From positions 1 to 5,084 of the forward strand of contig JAOUJU010000141.1 of the NCBI GenBank assembly GCA_029883045.1: 5,084 bases of DNA, given 5' to 3'. Source of the DNA: Rhodospirillaceae bacterium (GTDB lineage: Bacteria > Pseudomonadota > Alphaproteobacteria > Rhodospirillales > Magnetovibrionaceae). The notes below the pieces were generated by a model. That model saw only the letters and a program-made list of their open reading frames with translations. It searched no databases and was not told where the DNA came from. Position 1 is the first letter of the stretch, and every line of letters starts with the position of its first letter. Of the stretch, positions 1-5,084 are shown piece after piece. The position numbers and the translations under genes are program-made.

Positions 1-668
1 CCATTTCCAAAACTTATATTAGCGGTAATGCCAGATGGAAATTCAAGTTTAGCGTTAAAAATTTCCCCAACACCGTGTTTGGTTTTAACTTCATCACGTT
101 TTGCTGAAATGTTTGATGGGTATTCGCCCGTTAAGTCTAAGCACATGGCAACATCGTGCGGCCCCCAGTCCCATAATGGGTTCCAGTCAGCGCGGAACGG
201 GCCCGTATCCCCACCTGTGGAATTAATTGATTTTATCTGCTCTAGCTTTTTTGCTTCGCGTTTTAATGCTTCGTACGCTGGGTGAAACAAATAAATGTGA
301 TCAACCAGCACCGGAACATTATTTTTAACTGCCAAATCACTAATGCGTTTGGCATCTGCCACGGTTGTTGCTAGTGGTTTTTCTAGCAGAAGGGGGATTT
401 TGTTTTCTAGTGCAGCCAAGGCTATCTGGACTTGGGTTGTGGGTGGTACCGCAAGAATTAATCCATCAATATCTGTGTCGTTTATAAGATCGCGCCAATC
501 GTTGCTAATTGTGCAATCAGCGCCCACCAAATTACCCGCTTCGGGGTTACTGCTAGTAAGCCTAACAAGGCGTGCATCGTTAGATCGGCCGATGGTGCGA
601 ATATAATTTTGGCCCCATTTTCCAGCACCGATAAGCCCTAGTTTTATTAATTTCCCAGTTGCGTTCAT
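1..668 (-). CDS. Gfo/Idh/MocA-family NAD(P)-dependent oxidoreductase, partial (3' end beyond left edge)
   Basis: The frame opens at ATG 668-666 and stays open to the window edge, giving 222 residues without a stop. An N-terminal Rossmann fold is shown by the dinucleotide-binding motif GLIGAGKWG (residues 11-19). The family's EKP motif (EKPLA, 96-100) follows; its Lys97 is expected to act in catalysis. The segment WDWGPHDVAMC (166-176) carries the His-Asp pair (H171, D172) usual in the substrate pocket. Members are typically about 320-390 residues, so roughly the last third is missing. The family oxidises or reduces sugar hydroxyl/keto groups. In deoxysugar pathways (e.g. KijD10) members act as 3-ketoreductases alongside C-methyltransferases, and others (WlbA) are UDP-sugar 3-dehydrogenases. 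The start overlaps the stop of the upstream SDR gene by 4 nt (ATGA), which indicates translational coupling; no strong Shine-Dalgarno sequence lies at the normal distance. Family assignment is firm; the sugar substrate is inferred only from neighbours. Confidence 0.9.
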   Translation of the reverse strand, partial: MNATGKLIKLGLIGAGKWGQNYIRTIGRSNDARLVRLTSSNPEAGNLVGADCTISNDWRDLINDTDIDGLILAVPPTTQVQIALAALENKIPLLLEKPLATTVADAKRISDLAVKNNVPVLVDHIYLFHPAYEALKREAKKLEQIKSINSTGGDTGPFRADWNPLWDWGPHDVAMCLDLTGEYPSNISAKRDEVKTKHGVGEIFNAKLEFPSGITANISFGN

Positions 669-1726
669 GCATCGCCGGTGTAGGTTTTATCGCTCCAGTC
701 AAGGAAGCGTTTTAGACCATCTTCTAGGCTGACCTCGGGCGTATATTCCAACTGAATTTTTGCTTTGCGAATATCGGGCGCACGGCGCAATGGTTCGTCT
801 GCCGGGTAGCTATCTGGGTATTCAATAACTTCGTGGTTAACTTTTTTGCCCAAAACAGTTTCAACCCTTTTGACCAGTTCAAGAATGGTTATTTCTGGTT
901 TGGGGTTACCAATGTTGTAAACTTCGCCAGCAACACCGCGCAGAAATACCAATAAAAACCCAACTATTGCATCGGTTAAATAACAAAAAGTACGGGTCTG
1001 TCCGCCGCTGCCATAAACGTGTAATGGCATGCCGCTTTTTATGCGGCTAGCAAAATTGGGCAGCACACGGTAATCGGTTTCTTGCATGCCCGGGCCATAA
1101 ACGTTAAATGGTCGAATGACGTTGGTATGCACGCCATTATTTTCATGAAAAATATAACAAAGGGTTTCTCCAACCCGCTTGCTTTCATCATAGCAAGCCC
1201 TTGGCCCCATAGAGCTAACGTTACCACGATAACTTTCTTGCATGGGAACATGTTTGGCATCGGGGTCACCATAAACTTCGCTAGAGCTAAAAAATGTAAA
1301 TCGGGCGTTATTGGCTTCGGCCAATTGCAGCATATTTTTGGTTCCCGTAATGGCAACTTCCAAAGTTTCTATCGGGTGGGCGCGGTAATAAAACGGGCTG
1401 GCGATACCAGCGGCATGAATTATGTAATCAATCTTGCCGGAATACTCGAATTTATTAATTACGTTATGTTCAATGAATTCAACATGAGGAAATTTTGGAA
1501 TATTTTTTCCTTCTTTGCCTGATGAAATGAAGTTATCCAAAACAACAAGCTTCATTGGTTCTGGTAAAATGTGTTCGTTTAAATAATTAAACGTATCCAT
1601 GAAATGACGCCCAAGAAAACCGCGCCCACCTGTCATCAAAACCGTTTTTCCGGAAAAATCCATGGCCGCAGTGGTAACGCGTTTTGCAATTTCTTCGGTA
1701 TCAGAAGGAAGAGAAAATGTGCTCAT
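665..1726 (-). CDS. NAD-dependent epimerase/dehydratase (extended SDR), UDP-glucuronate decarboxylase-like
   Basis: This is a 353-residue protein starting at ATG 1726, with TAGAGG 10 nt upstream. An in-frame ATG at 1825 would overlap the upstream methyltransferase by about 97 nt and add a segment unlike the family, so it is rejected. The NAD-binding motif GGRGFLG is at residues 33-39 and an acidic Asp64 (VLDNF) follows the second strand. The active-site region reads SSSEVYGD (147-154), and the catalytic YxxxK is ACYDESK (Tyr179, Lys183). The context GPRACYDESKR and the later TRTFCYLTD closely resemble UDP-glucuronate decarboxylases (UXS/UGD). The Asp-Glu pair of dTDP-glucose 4,6-dehydratases (TDEVYG) is replaced by Ser149-Glu150, as in UXS. 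Known UXS enzymes oxidise C4 of UDP-glucuronate, decarboxylate it and give UDP-xylose or the 4-keto-pentose. It lies 2 nt after the methyltransferase stop and overlaps the next gene by 4 nt. Superfamily certain; the precise reaction is probable only, and a related dehydratase or epimerase is possible. Confidence 0.9.
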   Translation of the reverse strand: MSTFSLPSDTEEIAKRVTTAAMDFSGKTVLMTGGRGFLGRHFMDTFNYLNEHILPEPMKLVVLDNFISSGKEGKNIPKFPHVEFIEHNVINKFEYSGKIDYIIHAAGIASPFYYRAHPIETLEVAITGTKNMLQLAEANNARFTFFSSSEVYGDPDAKHVPMQESYRGNVSSMGPRACYDESKRVGETLCYIFHENNGVHTNVIRPFNVYGPGMQETDYRVLPNFASRIKSGMPLHVYGSGGQTRTFCYLTDAIVGFLLVFLRGVAGEVYNIGNPKPEITILELVKRVETVLGKKVNHEVIEYPDSYPADEPLRRAPDIRKAKIQLEYTPEVSLEDGLKRFLDWSDKTYTGDA

Positions 1727-1728
1727 TG

Positions 1729-2973
1729 TTAAAAAACCTCTAGCTTGGGAAGCGGTACAATAAAATGTCCACCTCGTTTTTTGAAATCGGCCTGTTTTTC
1801 CATAATCGGTTGGGCGAAGTTCCAAGCGAGTATGAGTAGATAATCCGGGTTTCGTTCTTTAATCATTTCAGAAGAAACAACCTCAATATGCATTCCCGGT
1901 GAATATAATCCCTGTTTCAGTGGGCTGTCATCCACAATAAAATCTATGATATCCGCACCGATATCAAAATGATACATCAAGGTTGTGGCTTTGGCTGGCG
2001 CGCCAAATGCGGCGATGGATTTTCCTTCGCCCTTAAGGCGGCGCAACAGTTGTCCCAACTCATTTTTTAGGCTTTCAATATCGGCGGCAAATTTTTTAAA
2101 TGTTTCTGACCTGTCTAAGCCTAATTTAATTTCCTGAGAAATCATCTTGTCCACATTTGGCGATACCTTGTTGGGCCCGCCTTTTTTCTGGGCAACGGCC
2201 CTTAGGCTGCCGCCGTGGCTATCTATCATTTGGGCGTCAATCAATTCCATATTGTTTGCATCCAGAAATTGCGCCAATGGTTTAACGCTGTGGTAGGCAA
2301 GGTGTTCATGATAAATGGTATCAAACAGGGTTTTTTCCATTACATCCAACAGGTAAGAAACCTCAAACACAAAAATCCCATCATCGGCCAAAAGCGCATT
2401 TATGCCGCTGACAATTCCTTGCAGATCATCGGCGTGGGCAAAAACATTATTGGCTGTAATGACCTTGGCCGGGCCTTTATCAATTTTAATTTTTGCCGCT
2501 AATTCGGGTGTAAAAAATTCTGCCATAGTTTCTATGCCGGATTGCGTTGCACGCATGGCTATATCTTTGGCCGGATCTATTCCCAGCACACGCCAACCAG
2601 CCTCTTTGAAAAAACTAAGTAACGTCCCATCGTTGGAACCAATATCCAGCGCAAATCCATCATCAATTGCACCAAACCTAGCCATTACATCGGCGGCATA
2701 ATTGCGAAAATGTTCAACAAATACAGGCGATGTTCCCGAAACATAAACATAGTGTTCAAATAGTATTTTGGGGTCCACCACGTCCAGTAATTGAACGTGG
2801 GCGCAGTTTTCGCAAAAATATACGTCAAGGGGGTAGCATTCTTGCGCTTCGCCCAGCGCATTCTTGGGAACGAAGGCATTGGCCGGCGGCGTCGGTTCAA
2901 GCGAAATAACCAACGTAAGTTCTTTCCCGCCACATAAGCGGCAGGTATCGCGGTGATGATAATTTTCGTTCAA
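1729..2973 (-). CDS. SAM-dependent sugar C-methyltransferase (TcaB9/NovU/TylCIII-like)
   Basis: This 414-residue protein matches the usual ~410 residues and three-domain layout of sugar C-methyltransferases. The N-terminal zinc-binding domain carries two Cys pairs: CRLC (Cys11, Cys14) and CENC (Cys54, Cys57). The central Rossmann methyltransferase domain has motif I ALDIGSNDGTLL (108-119) and the acidic GIDPA (131-135). The catalytic signature YHEH is at 221-224, aligning with Tyr222/Glu224/His225 of TcaB9. HGGSLR (253-258) and the C-terminal domain signature FGAPAKATTLM (323-333) follow. The known family adds a methyl group from SAM to the carbon beside a keto group of an NDP-4-keto sugar, making branched-chain deoxysugars. 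The start is TTG at 2973-2971, preceded by GGAAGA 9 nt upstream and overlapping the cupin stop (TTGA); no nearby in-frame ATG competes. The last codons contain the ribosome-binding site of the next gene. Family assignment is strong; the sugar and the methylated carbon are not determined. Confidence 0.93.
   Translation of the reverse strand: MNENYHHRDTCRLCGGKELTLVISLEPTPPANAFVPKNALGEAQECYPLDVYFCENCAHVQLLDVVDPKILFEHYVYVSGTSPVFVEHFRNYAADVMARFGAIDDGFALDIGSNDGTLLSFFKEAGWRVLGIDPAKDIAMRATQSGIETMAEFFTPELAAKIKIDKGPAKVITANNVFAHADDLQGIVSGINALLADDGIFVFEVSYLLDVMEKTLFDTIYHEHLAYHSVKPLAQFLDANNMELIDAQMIDSHGGSLRAVAQKKGGPNKVSPNVDKMISQEIKLGLDRSETFKKFAADIESLKNELGQLLRRLKGEGKSIAAFGAPAKATTLMYHFDIGADIIDFIVDDSPLKQGLYSPGMHIEVVSSEMIKERNPDYLLILAWNFAQPIMEKQADFKKRGGHFIVPLPKLEVF
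1737..1742 (-). promoter_or_regulatory. Ribosome binding site deciding the SDR start
   Basis: Minus-strand TAGAGG is 10 nt before ATG 1726 and lies within the final codons of the methyltransferase. It favours the start at 1726 over the in-frame ATG at 1825. Confidence 0.65.
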
Positions 2974-3419
2974 ATGGAAATATCTTCCGGTTTTACTAGC
3001 TCTATGCGTTCAACGTCTGCTTCGTATACTTCTTGTTTGCGCGAATTTCGCCCTAGCGTAATAAATGTTGTTTCTTCGAGAAACACCATGGAATGATCGA
3101 CCATGGGCGGGGTAAAAAACAACTGCCCCGGGCCAACAATCTGTTTTTCCCCGGGGCCTGTATCGCCATGGGGGCGGTGGTGGTATTCTATGGAACCGTT
3201 AAGTACATAGCAAAAATGCCAATCGGTCTTGTGATAGTGATTAGCGCGTAACGCACCTTTTTTAGAGGTAATTAAAACGCAGCTTTTCATTTCAATATCT
3301 ACTAGGGGCTGGATTTCACCCCGGGCATCGGCAAATGCTTTTTCCAGTTCTACAATTACTTCTTTAGGCCAGGTGGCGCGCTCTTGCTCGGTTGGCTCGG
3401 AAAGTTCTATTTTGCTCAT
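2970..3419 (-). CDS. Small cupin-domain protein of the sugar operon
   Basis: This is a 149-residue single-domain cupin starting at ATG 3419, with a good Shine-Dalgarno sequence (GAGGA, 6-nt spacer). After a charged N-terminal helix-like segment (about residues 8-35), the first cupin motif appears around residues 55-75 (GALRANHYHKTDWHFCYVLNG), with possible metal ligands His61, His63 and His68. The second motif lies around 98-110 (GQLFFTPPMVDHS), with His109 as a candidate ligand. There is no signal peptide or membrane segment, so it is probably cytoplasmic. Small cupins in nucleotide-sugar clusters include 3,4-ketoisomerases (FdtA type), 3,5-epimerases (RmlC type) and proteins of unknown role. 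The visible motifs do not settle which this is, and no RmlC-specific catalytic set is evident. It is the first gene of the operon and is co-translated with the methyltransferase through a TTGA overlap. The cupin fold is confident; the reaction is unknown. Confidence 0.87.
   Translation of the reverse strand: MSKIELSEPTEQERATWPKEVIVELEKAFADARGEIQPLVDIEMKSCVLITSKKGALRANHYHKTDWHFCYVLNGSIEYHHRPHGDTGPGEKQIVGPGQLFFTPPMVDHSMVFLEETTFITLGRNSRKQEVYEADVERIELVKPEDISI
2983..2988 (-). promoter_or_regulatory. Ribosome binding site for the TTG-started methyltransferase
   Basis: Minus-strand GGAAGA lies 9 nt before TTG 2973-2971, inside the last codons of the cupin gene. It supports a TTG start where no in-frame ATG is available nearby, and the start overlaps the cupin stop. 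Confidence 0.5.
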
Positions 3420-3425
3420 GAAATA

Positions 3426-3430
3426 TCCTC
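3426..3430 (-). promoter_or_regulatory. Cupin gene ribosome binding site
   Basis: Minus-strand GAGGA is 6 nt before ATG 3419 and supports that codon as the operon's first start. Confidence 0.75.
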
Positions 3431-3443
3431 AAGTTTGCCTATG

Positions 3444-3467
3444 TTGGCGAATCGTTGATAACGCCAA
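3444..3467. repeat. Inverted repeat TTGGCG-N12-CGCCAA upstream of the cupin gene
   Basis: Perfect 6-bp arms (3444-3449 and 3462-3467) are 18 bp apart centre to centre. An overlapping smaller palindrome CGTT-GAT-AACG sits at 3453-3463. The element is 25-48 bp before the cupin ATG, a place suited to an operator or a leader hairpin for the sugar operon. Confidence 0.4.
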
Positions 3468-3485
3468 GAGTAAAGCAGATAACCC

Positions 3486-3515
3486 TAGTTTTGGATAGTT
3501 TTGGCTAGATTCTGG
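3486..3515. repeat. Short tandem repeat, 10-bp period
   Basis: TAGTTTTGG occurs at 3486-3494 and again at 3496-3504. A degenerate third copy TAGATTCTGG follows at 3506-3515. The 10-bp period would place the copies on one face of the helix. It lies upstream of the sugar operon; chance similarity in AT-rich DNA cannot be excluded. Confidence 0.35.
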
Positions 3516-3720
3516 CAATAAATTGCTAATCTGTCACAAAATTGGCCATAAAATAGAATTTTTCCTATTTTTCTGGGGTTTCAACAGTAAATATCCAATA
3601 ACTAAAAGTTTACCTGATATTTCAATCAAATAGATAATTCGTTATGGCTTCGTAATGAAATAAGTGGCTTAAAACAGGCATTTTTTCGCAATATAGGTTA
3701 TTATTGCTCTAAAAAAATCA

Positions 3721-3749
3721 TTGACTTGGTTGCTCGCAATCCCCATTAT
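3721..3749 (+). promoter_or_regulatory. Candidate sigma-70-type promoter for the flagellin gene
   Basis: TTGACT (3721-3726, 5 of 6 matches to TTGACA) is followed by a 17-nt spacer and CATTAT (3744-3749, 4 of 6 matches to TATAAT). Transcription would start near 3756 and give a leader of about 175 nt. Flagellin genes more often use sigma-28 or sigma-54, and no clean site for either was found. This is therefore the best visible candidate rather than a proven promoter. Confidence 0.4.
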
Positions 3750-3793
3750 TAGCACATTCAGGAATTCCCTTTGGGTTTTCTTGATCTCTGTTT

Positions 3794-3810
3794 AGTTAAA
3801 AAAATTAACT
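3794..3810. repeat. AT-rich inverted repeat AGTTAA-N5-TTAACT
   Basis: Perfect 6-bp arms (3794-3799 and 3805-3810) flank AAAAA. It lies downstream of the candidate flagellin promoter and just before the GC-rich leader segment. It could be an operator or a weak RNA stem. The spacing does not fit a CtrA box (TTAA-N7-TTAA). Confidence 0.35.
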
Positions 3811-3817
3811 TTTATAA

Positions 3818-3881
3818 CAGGGACCGCCCTTTAGCCGGGGCAACAAAGCGCAAAAGGCGCAAAGTGGCCGAACGTTTTTTT
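3818..3881 (+). promoter_or_regulatory. GC-rich structured segment in the presumed flagellin leader
   Basis: A GC-rich island in AT-rich DNA contains several possible stems. AGGG/CCCT (3819-3822 with 3827-3830) closes an ACCG loop. GCCC/GGGC (3826-3829 with 3838-3841) has an 8-nt loop, and GCGC/GCGC (3848-3851 with 3857-3860) closes AAAAG. The first two compete for the same CCC. Seven Ts follow at 3875-3881, but 14 nt after the last stem, so it is not a standard terminator. A regulatory leader is possible; the stems are short and unproven. Confidence 0.3.
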
Positions 3882-3898
3882 AAATGTAACGCCGCGAT

Positions 3899-3904
3899 TA
3901 TAAC
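3899..3904 (+). promoter_or_regulatory. Possible second -10 element close to flagellin start
   Basis: TATAAC (5 of 6 matches to TATAAT) lies 27 nt before the flagellin ATG. The region 17 nt upstream is a T-run with little -35 likeness. A transcript from here would start near 3911, leaving just enough room for the Shine-Dalgarno sequence. Weak evidence. Confidence 0.2.
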
Positions 3905-3916
3905 TCTAAATCTCAG

Positions 3917-3923
3917 AAAGGAG
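3917..3923 (+). promoter_or_regulatory. Flagellin ribosome binding site
   Basis: AAAGGAG lies 7 nt before ATG 3931. It is the strongest Shine-Dalgarno sequence in the window, consistent with a highly expressed structural protein, and it fixes the flagellin start. Confidence 0.85.
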
Positions 3924-3930
3924 ATTTCAC

Positions 3931-5084
3931 ATGGCTGACGTATCACTCACATCCGGTATGCGGGCTAACCTTCTTCAGTTGCAGATGACTGAAAGATTGA
4001 TGGACCGTACACAAGGTCGTATCGCAACGGGTAAAAAGGTTAACTCCGCCCTTGACGGTCCGGCTGCTTACTTTGCCGCTAAGGCCCTATCTGATCGCGC
4101 AGCCGATCTTTCGGGACTTAAAGATAATATGGGTCAAGCAATTAGCACCATTAAAGCTGCTGATGCTGCGATTTCTAAGATTACATCCCTGGTTGAACAG
4201 GCAAGAGCTGTTGCCAATACTGCCAACCAGAACCTTGGTACCGATACTGCATCTGTCGCTTCTCGTAAGACGTCCGCTGCTCAGTATGATACCTTGCTGA
4301 AACAGATCGACCAGATGGTTACTGATGCTAGCTATGCTGGTAAAAATCTACTTCTTGGTGTCGGTGGCTCAGGGCCTTACACCGCCACAACTGATTCAGT
4401 TACGGCTGTAGATGCCCTTACGCAGATCAGCTCCACTTCCGTTAGTGGTACTTCAGGGGCCGATAGTTATAAGGTTGATGTTACTACTGGCCAGTTCGGT
4501 CGAATTGATAGCGCAAGCACAGACTATACCAATTTTACTACATCTGGTTCCTCTACTGCAGCTGGTAATATAAATAGCGCAACTATTTCAGGGATGACCA
4601 TTACGGGCACTCTTAGCGGTACCACCAACGACGTTACAATGACTGTTAACAATGGCACCGACAACGCTGTAAGTTTCAATATAAGCTATGGCGGAGCAAG
4701 CCAAATTGTAACCGTTACTAACGCTGTTGCTAATACCGCTGTAAGCGCAACTGTAGGCGGTGTTACTGTTAGCTTCTCCCTGGATAGGTCAGCAGATAAT
4801 GCCGTCATCAACACTGCAGCAATTACGTTATTAGATTCTAGCACTACTGCGCAAGGCACCGATCAGCGCATAACTATTGACAGTACCAACGATACGACCA
4901 CTGGTGCTAGTGGTACGGTAACGCTTAGTTCGTATGCTAATGATGCCAGTCGAACTGCCAATAGTACTTTGATAGCCGACAGCGCTGCTGTAACGCAAAC
5001 ATTTACAACTGGTACCGTTAACTTTACGATTGGTACTGCTGCAAGCCTTGTGAATACAGAAACGGCGACTTTGGTTACCGAAGG
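3931..5084 (+). CDS. fliC: Flagellin, partial (3' end beyond right edge)
   Basis: The frame opens at ATG 3931 and is open for 384 codons to the edge. AAAGGAG lies 7 nt before the ATG. Residues 1-145 are a typical flagellin N-terminal D0/D1 region: MADVSLTSGMRANLLQLQ, then RIATGKKVNSALDGPAAYFAAK with conserved Gly/Lys/Asn/Asp spacing, then long amphipathic helices. The domain ends near NLLLGVGG. From about residue 150 the protein becomes low-complexity and beta-like, with about 36% Ser+Thr, a single Lys (181) and many Ala, Val, Gly and Asn. No Cys, His or Trp occurs in the visible protein. This is the surface-exposed D2/D3-type region, commonly O-glycosylated in flagellins. Flagellin polymerises into the external filament after export by the flagellar type III system, with no cleaved signal peptide, as seen here. 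The C-terminal D1/D0 helices are outside the window, so full length is unknown but already exceeds the ~270-residue short flagellins of Caulobacter. The symbol is generic; a paralogue name (fla/flj) is equally possible. Confidence 0.95.
   Translation, partial: MADVSLTSGMRANLLQLQMTERLMDRTQGRIATGKKVNSALDGPAAYFAAKALSDRAADLSGLKDNMGQAISTIKAADAAISKITSLVEQARAVANTANQNLGTDTASVASRKTSAAQYDTLLKQIDQMVTDASYAGKNLLLGVGGSGPYTATTDSVTAVDALTQISSTSVSGTSGADSYKVDVTTGQFGRIDSASTDYTNFTTSGSSTAAGNINSATISGMTITGTLSGTTNDVTMTVNNGTDNAVSFNISYGGASQIVTVTNAVANTAVSATVGGVTVSFSLDRSADNAVINTAAITLLDSSTTAQGTDQRITIDSTNDTTTGASGTVTLSSYANDASRTANSTLIADSAAVTQTFTTGTVNFTIGTAASLVNTETATLVTE

Larger units (their letters stand above)
3420..3930. 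other. Divergent intergenic regulatory region, no gene seen
   Basis: These 511 bp lie between the divergently transcribed cupin and flagellin start codons. The stretch is AT-rich with frequent stops in all frames, and I found no convincing small gene with a ribosome-binding site. It must hold promoters for both directions. The plus side has a reasonable sigma-70-like promoter (3721-3749). On the minus side I found no hexamer pair good enough to call. One GC-rich island (3818-3874) sits in the presumed flagellin leader. Several short inverted and tandem repeats are listed separately. Confidence 0.85.

Noticed and set aside
28..606. Two plus-strand open frames (28-285, 343-606) opposite the oxidoreductase
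   Set aside because: The minus strand encodes a continuous Gfo/Idh/MocA protein across the whole stretch. The plus-strand frames are by-products.
1082..1522. 146-codon open frame on the plus strand inside the SDR gene
   Set aside because: It lies antisense to a gene with clear motifs, its translation has no recognisable domain, and no good ribosome-binding site was noticed. It is a shadow frame.
1727..1825. Upstream in-frame ATG (1825) that would lengthen the SDR to 386 residues
   Set aside because: It overlaps the conserved end of the methyltransferase. The extra 33 residues do not look like the family, and a proper ribosome-binding site precedes ATG 1726.
3513..3527. Sigma-54-like TGGCA...TTGCT on the plus strand
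   Set aside because: The GG and GC are separated by 9 nt rather than the required 10, and it lies over 400 nt from the flagellin start.
3550..3572. Inverted repeat AAAATAG-N8-CTATTTT
   Set aside because: All-AT arms in AT-rich DNA are expected by chance, and there is no positional relation to a gene start or end.
3665..3680. Sigma-54-like TGGCTTAAAACAGGCA on the plus strand
   Set aside because: The GG-N10-GC spacing fits, but the -12 element is AGGC rather than TTGC and the -24 element is incomplete. Too weak to call without mapping the transcript.
3796..3808. Possible CtrA box TTAA...TTAA
   Set aside because: The half-sites are 5 nt apart instead of 7.
3838..3870. Resemblance of GGGCAAC...GCGCAAAGTGG to a class I c-di-GMP riboswitch
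   Set aside because: Only the CGCAAAG-like core is similar. The paired P1b stem with its GNRA loop and the second hairpin with the tetraloop receptor are not present.
3848..3881. Intrinsic terminator (GCGC hairpin followed by T7)
   Set aside because: The T-run begins 14 nt after the stem, the stem is only 4 bp, and it would stop transcription before the flagellin gene.
4052..4300. 82-codon plus-strand frame inside the flagellin
   Set aside because: It is out of frame with the flagellin, whose conserved N-terminal region covers the same bases. The Leu/Pro-rich translation is typical of a frame shadow.

Overview
The window shows a divergent arrangement: a tightly packed sugar-modification operon on the minus strand (positions 3419 down to 1, running off the left edge) and a flagellin gene on the plus strand (3931 to the right edge, also running off). 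About 510 bp of AT-rich non-coding DNA separates them. The flagellin N-terminus (MADVSLTSGMRANLLQLQ) resembles flagellins of Rhodospirillales-type Alphaproteobacteria. The moderate base composition (by eye well below typical Magnetospirillum or Azospirillum) suggests a lower-GC, perhaps marine or environmental, member. This placement is an inference from one conserved segment.

Minus-strand operon, in transcription order: a small cupin protein (3419-2970); a three-domain sugar C-methyltransferase of the TcaB9/NovU/TylCIII type that starts at TTG (2973-1729); an extended short-chain dehydrogenase/reductase (SDR) most like UDP-glucuronate decarboxylase (1726-665); and a Gfo/Idh/MocA oxidoreductase (668 to beyond position 1). 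The junctions are a 4-nt TTGA overlap, a 2-nt gap and a 4-nt ATGA overlap, so the genes are almost certainly co-transcribed and probably translationally coupled. Together they look like part of a nucleotide-sugar pathway: oxidation and possibly decarboxylation by the SDR, C-methylation next to a keto group, ketoreduction by the Gfo/Idh/MocA enzyme, and an epimerase, isomerase or binding role for the cupin. No glycosyltransferase is visible, so the acceptor is not shown.

Plus strand: the flagellin has a clear D0/D1 N-terminal half (about residues 1-145). A long Ser/Thr-rich variable region follows and is still open at residue 384 when the window ends. With a sugar operon divergently next to it, the simplest working hypothesis is flagellin (or surface polysaccharide) glycosylation with a C-methylated sugar.

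The intergenic region (3420-3930) holds a plausible sigma-70-type promoter for the flagellin (TTGACT-N17-CATTAT, 3721-3749). It also holds a short GC-rich leader segment (3818-3874) with mutually exclusive hairpins, an inverted repeat just upstream of the cupin gene, and a 10-bp tandem repeat. No RNA gene, mobile element or CRISPR array was seen, and no certain terminator.
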